Shown here piece after piece: positions 60,927 through 64,000 of a DNA stretch of 64,000 nt. Made by a program: the position numbers and the translations under genes. Source of the stretch: Actinosynnema sp. ALI-1.44 (GTDB lineage: Bacteria; Actinomycetota; Actinomycetes; Mycobacteriales; Pseudonocardiaceae); assembly GCF_001984155.1 (NCBI RefSeq), contig NZ_MTQO01000051.1:550475-614474 (forward strand). The letters run 5' to 3'. The notes beneath the pieces were generated by a model. That model did not search any database, was not told the origin of the DNA, and worked only from the letters and a program-made list of their open reading frames with translations. Positions within the stretch are counted from its first letter, which is position 1, and each line of letters opens with the position of its first letter.

Positions 60927-62219
60927 TCAGTCGGGTGCCCGAAGGGGCAGTGTGCGACCGAGGGCGGCGACGATCAGCAGAACCGCGGCGATGGCGAGGA
61001 ACGCCTGCGTGGCGGTGTTGGTGAAGGCGGCCAGCGCGGCGAGGCCGAGTGCTCCGCCGACCTGTTTGGTGGTGTTCATCAGGCCGGATGCCGCCCCCGC
61101 GTCCGCGGTGCCGACGCCGGAGGTCACGATGGTGGTGAGGGGCGTGTTCACCAGTCCGCCGCCGAGGGAGATCACCACGGCGGGCAGCAGGATGCCTGAG
61201 ACGTAGTCACTATCCGGTCCGATGCGGCTTTGCCACCAGAATCCCGCGGCGCCGACGAGCGCGCCGGTGCTGACCAACGTCCGGCTGCTGACGTGACGCA
61301 TCAGCCTGGGTGTCAGGTACATCCCCACGGCGATCGACACCATCGTGTGCGGCAGGAACCCCAGCCCGGTCAGCAATGCCGGGTAGTGCAGGAGGTTCTG
61401 CATGGTGAGGGTCAGGAAGTACCACATGGGATTCAGGCACGCGCCCGCGAGGAGCATGGTGACGTTGCCCACCGAGATCGCCGGTGACCTCAACAGGCGC
61501 AACGGAAACAGCGGTGTGGCCGTCGTTCTCGCTTCCACAACGACGAACAGTGCGAGGGCGCAGACTCCGATCCCCAGGACGACCGGGTCGTGAGCGAGAC
61601 CGTAGGCCACGGTGGCGAGGCCGACGGTCGCGAGCACCGCCCCGGGAAGGTCCAATCGGGACGAGGCGCCTTGCCTGGGGGCGGGCGAGAGGACGCGTAG
61701 GGCCAGGGGGACGGCCAAGGCGCAGATGGGTACGTTGATCAGCAACGTGGAGCGCCACGACAGGTACTCGGTGAGGATCCCGCCGATCAGGTTTCCCGCG
61801 GTACCGCCTGCCAGTCCGACCGCGGTCCAGATCGCCAGTGCGCGGGTGCGTCCCGGCCCTTCCGGACAGGTGGTGGTGAGCACGGTGAGCGTGGCGGGTG
61901 CGAGGACCGCCGCTCCCAAGCCTTGGGCCGCCCGTGCGGCGATGAGCAGCGTGGCGCTGTCGGTCAGGCCGCCCGCGAGGCTGGCCGCGCCGAACAGTCC
62001 GAGCCCGGTCGGCAGGACGCGCCGCAGGCCGTAGAGGTCGGCCAGGCGTCCGCCGAGCAGGAGGAAGCCCGCGAACACCAGGGCGTAGGCGTTCACGACC
62101 CACTGCAGTCCTGATTCGTCGAAGCCCAGCGTGCGCTGGATGGACGGCAGTGCGACGTTCACGACCGACACGTCCAGCACGACCACGAACTGCGCGGCGC
62201 AGGCGAGAACCAGCAACAC
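60927..62219 (-). CDS. DHA2-family MFS exporter 2
   Basis: A 430-aa transporter with about 13 hydrophobic segments. Helix 1 has VVLDVSVVNVALPSIQ, motif A is GGRLADLYGLRRVLP, and a motif-C-like stretch AVGLAGGTAGNLIGG occurs. GTG 62219 has GGAGG 9 bases upstream. It is divergent from the TetR gene across an operator (62238-62253), a textbook arrangement for an inducible drug pump. It may be part of general resistance rather than the polyketide cluster. Confidence 0.9.
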   Translation of the reverse strand: MLLVLACAAQFVVVLDVSVVNVALPSIQRTLGFDESGLQWVVNAYALVFAGFLLLGGRLADLYGLRRVLPTGLGLFGAASLAGGLTDSATLLIAARAAQGLGAAVLAPATLTVLTTTCPEGPGRTRALAIWTAVGLAGGTAGNLIGGILTEYLSWRSTLLINVPICALAVPLALRVLSPAPRQGASSRLDLPGAVLATVGLATVAYGLAHDPVVLGIGVCALALFVVVEARTTATPLFPLRLLRSPAISVGNVTMLLAGACLNPMWYFLTLTMQNLLHYPALLTGLGFLPHTMVSIAVGMYLTPRLMRHVSSRTLVSTGALVGAAGFWWQSRIGPDSDYVSGILLPAVVISLGGGLVNTPLTTIVTSGVGTADAGAASGLMNTTKQVGGALGLAALAAFTNTATQAFLAIAAVLLIVAALGRTLPLRAPD

Positions 62220-62237
62220 TCCGGGACACCTCCTTCG

Positions 62238-62253
62238 TGATACACATGTATCA
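62238..62253. promoter_or_regulatory. TetR operator: inverted repeat TGATACA-CA-TGTATCA
   Basis: Perfect 7-base inverted arms with a 2-base centre, lying between the divergent MFS exporter 2 and TetR genes and 8 bases before the TetR start. The MFS ribosome site is 5 bases away on the other side. Position and symmetry strongly suggest the binding site of the TetR protein, repressing both genes. Confidence 0.85.
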
Positions 62254-62260
62254 TAAAAGA

Positions 62261-62863
62261 GTGCCGAAGATCGTGGATCATGAAGTGCGCCGCGGGCAGA
62301 TCGTCGACGGGTTGCTGCGTCTGGCCGCGCGAGAAGGGCTGCACGCGGTCACCATGCGTGCGGTGGCAGCCGAGGCGGGAGTTTCGCTACGGCTGGTGCA
62401 GCACTACTTCCAGACCAAGGCTCGTCTCATGCACGCCGCGATCGATTACCTGGAGCGGGAAAGCCGCAAGCGTTGGCAAGCGCGCCTGGCGGATGTCCCA
62501 CACCCCACGCCGGTACGGACTTTCGTCGAGGCCCTGGTGGCCGAGGCGCTTCCCGTGGGCGACCAAAGCAGGGCATTCCACCTGGTTTGGACGTCGTACG
62601 CGGTGCTGGCCATGACCGATCCCGACCTGGCCGAGCAGCCGTTCGTCGAAGGCCCGAGAAGGCTGGAACGCCAATTGGCGGACGCGTTGACCCAAGCGCG
62701 AACCACGGGCGAGCTGGCTGACGACCTCGACGTCAACGCCGAAGCGGCACGGTTGCTCGCGATCAGCCACGGACTAGGCACCAGTGTCCTGGTTGGACAG
62801 CGCACACCGACGGAAGCCGTTGGTGTGCTGCGCTATCACCTTGACCGCCTGTTCACGTCATAA
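62261..62863 (+). CDS. TetR-family repressor
   Basis: A 200-aa regulator. The N-terminal helix-turn-helix is AAREGLHAVTMRAVAAEAGV and SLRLVQHYFQTKARLMHAAI, and the C-terminal half is an all-helical ligand domain. GTG 62261 is preferred because the sequence from PKIVDHEVRRGQIVDG is the normal start of the fold; the ATG at 62246 lies inside the operator. It controls the divergent MFS gene. Confidence 0.9.
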   Translation: MPKIVDHEVRRGQIVDGLLRLAAREGLHAVTMRAVAAEAGVSLRLVQHYFQTKARLMHAAIDYLERESRKRWQARLADVPHPTPVRTFVEALVAEALPVGDQSRAFHLVWTSYAVLAMTDPDLAEQPFVEGPRRLERQLADALTQARTTGELADDLDVNAEAARLLAISHGLGTSVLVGQRTPTEAVGVLRYHLDRLFTS

Positions 62864-62941
62864 ACATCGCCACGGGTCCTGTTGCTACGGCCTGCTCGCC
62901 TGTGGCGTGATCATGGCTCGTCACATTGTCGGTGTCATCGG

Positions 62942-62947
62942 TAGAAT
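62942..62947 (+). promoter_or_regulatory. -10 box of a leaderless gene
   Basis: TAGAAT ends 6 bases before the ATG at 62954, the distance expected for a transcript that starts at the start codon. No ribosome site precedes the gene, supporting leaderless translation. No convincing -35 was seen. Confidence 0.45.
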
Positions 62948-62953
62948 GACGAC

Positions 62954-63676
62954 ATGGATGGATGGTTGCGGGACCTGCGCGGCGGCGACCCGGACGACCG
63001 CGCTCCTGTGGTCTTCGGGGACGCGATCGCCGCGCTGGGCCAAGAGGGCGATGTGCTCGTCTATCCCGACGACGTGCGCACCGATCGGATCGTGGGCACC
63101 GTGACGAGAGCGAGGGACTTCGACGCCCGTTTCCGGTTGGTGAACCGGGCGCTGCGGGGGCGTCACCGGTCGGTCGCGGACGCCATGGCTGCCGGGATCG
63201 CGCTGCCCAGGGTGGAGCTGATCCAGCTTGACGAGATGTATTTCGTGGTCGACGGGCACCATCGCGTGTCGGTGGCCCGGGCGCGCGAACATCACAGTGT
63301 GCCGGCGATCGTGCGACGCATCTGCACCACCGCCTACGCGAAGTGGTGCCTGCGGCTGTCACATCTGGCCAGCAAGGCGGCCGAACGGGAGTTCCTGCGC
63401 CGGGTGCCGCTCCCTGATGACACCCGGAACGAGTTGTGGTTGGACTGTCCCGCGGACTGGGCGCGGCTGGCTGACGCCGCCGAGGCCTGGGGGTTTCGCC
63501 GCGGCCTGGCCGGGGTCGGGCCGCAAGAGCTGGCACAGCGGTGGTGGGCCGACGAGGTGGTACCGCTGGTCGGCAGGCTGCGGGCAGGCGGGCGGGGCGT
63601 TGGCCTGCGAGACGTCGAGCTGTACGCCGCTGACCTCGCCGACCGGGACCGTCGCACCGGCCTCCCACCGGGTTGA
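62954..63676 (+). CDS. ParB N-terminal-like domain protein
   Basis: A 240-aa protein with a ParB/sulfiredoxin-type motif VVDGHHRVSVARAREH in residues 90-125, normally a CTP- or nucleotide-binding site. The flanks (RIVGTVTRARDFDARFR before, WLDCPADWARLADAAEAWGF after) are typical of the small, soluble actinobacterial ParB-like proteins of unknown role. No helix-turn-helix is obvious. The role is unknown; it is too short for a chromosome-partition ParB. Confidence 0.75.
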   Translation: MDGWLRDLRGGDPDDRAPVVFGDAIAALGQEGDVLVYPDDVRTDRIVGTVTRARDFDARFRLVNRALRGRHRSVADAMAAGIALPRVELIQLDEMYFVVDGHHRVSVARAREHHSVPAIVRRICTTAYAKWCLRLSHLASKAAEREFLRRVPLPDDTRNELWLDCPADWARLADAAEAWGFRRGLAGVGPQELAQRWWADEVVPLVGRLRAGGRGVGLRDVELYAADLADRDRRTGLPPG

Positions 63677-63719
63677 CCTGTCGCCTACCGGGGCTGAGGG
63701 CTGTCGTGGGACTTCGTCC

Positions 63720-64000
63720 TTAGTACTGCAACGACAGGTTGTGATGTCCGCGTCTGCGGTAGTGGCTGATGCGGGCCCGGGTCTGGCTTGTTCGTCGCCA
63801 GTTCGACCAGTGCACGACGTGGCGGATCGTGTGGACTACCGGTGCTGTGATCCGGTTCCATAAGCGGCGGATCTCGTTGGCGGACAGCGGAATCATGGAG
63901 CAACCGTCGCCGGATGCTGTGCGCCCCCTTTTTTCGCGGCGTGTCGGGTGATCACCAGAAACGCCGCGGCGGCCATGGACAGTGTGATGTGCCGGTACCA
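63720..64000 (-). mobile_element. C-terminal remnant of an IS701-like transposase, frameshifted
   Basis: On the minus strand one frame from the right edge gives WYRHITLSMAAAAFLVITRH then stops; another frame continues with MIPLSANEIRRLWNRI, HVVHWSNWRRTSQTRARISH and YRRRGHHNLSLQY to a TAA at 63720-63722. These are the conserved end motifs of IS701-family transposases. The two parts are in different frames around 63,897, so the copy is probably inactive. The element continues beyond the window; inverted repeats were not seen. Confidence 0.65.

Noticed and set aside
1..64000. CRISPR array, tRNA or rRNA genes
   Set aside because: No regularly spaced direct repeats and no cloverleaf or ribosomal signatures were noticed by eye; a covariance search was not possible.

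Overview
The window looks like high-GC actinomycete DNA, most likely from the Pseudonocardiaceae or a nearby family. The evidence is strong codon-position GC bias, many GTG starts, translationally coupled GTGA/ATGA gene overlaps, SARP regulators, DrrAB-type export and mycothiol-linked enzyme families. Almost all of it is one large type II polyketide (aromatic polyketide) biosynthetic region, about 1-59.6 kb, whose minimal PKS sits near the right end. The species is inferred; no rRNA gene or other marker is present.

Layout. (a) 0-12.9 kb: membrane protein, SRPBCC protein, glycosyltransferase, DrrB/DrrA-like exporter, and a set of mostly exported enzymes on the minus strand (Tat-type BBE-like flavin oxidase, two type-B carboxylesterases, an SBP56-like propeller) with a membrane acyltransferase. 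(b) 13.1-18.9 kb: a neocarzinostatin-apoprotein-like secreted protein, an unrecognised 400-aa protein, and a divergent operon of a class V PLP enzyme, a solute-binding protein without a signal peptide and a 48-aa peptide ORF, facing an HxlR-SCP2 regulator. (c) 18.9-23.6 kb: adenosine deaminase-like protein, then an operon-like run of PRMT-like methyltransferase, small propeller, ABC1/UbiB kinase and AhpD-like protein. (d) 23.7-31.1 kb: an apparently unrelated signalling/secretion insert with a frameshifted histidine kinase and its response regulator, a trypsin-like protease, a secreted protein and a transmembrane Ser/Thr kinase. (e) 31.1-49.9 kb: tailoring genes (didomain aromatase/cyclase, two O-methyltransferases, metallo-hydrolase, phosphotransferase, two luciferase-like oxidoreductases, NTF2-like protein, old yellow enzyme, ABM monooxygenase, MarR/MFS pair, acyl-CoA-dehydrogenase-like hydroxylase, MDR reductase, aromatic FAD monooxygenase) and a 1076-aa SARP-NB-ARC-TPR regulator. 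(f) 50-55.2 kb: an amino-acid ABC transporter and three small SARPs. (g) 55.1-59.6 kb: ketoreductase, KS-alpha, chain length factor, ACP and a second ketoreductase. (h) 59.7-64 kb: flank with a cargo-like protein carrying the LQRTVGN motif, a TetR/MFS pair with a clear operator, a ParB-like protein and a frameshifted IS701-like transposase tail.

Working model (inference). KS/CLF/ACP build a reduced polyketide that the ketoreductases, didomain cyclase and NTF2/ABM-type small proteins fold and oxidise. Flavin enzymes, O-methyltransferases and the glycosyltransferase decorate it. DrrAB and the 476-aa MFS pump export it, and the secreted oxidase and esterases may finish or activate it outside. 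Deoxysugar biosynthesis genes, an acyltransferase for the ACP and a phosphopantetheinyl transferase are not seen. Many intergenic spaces hold clear hairpin terminators, and several promoters share an unusual AT-rich element.
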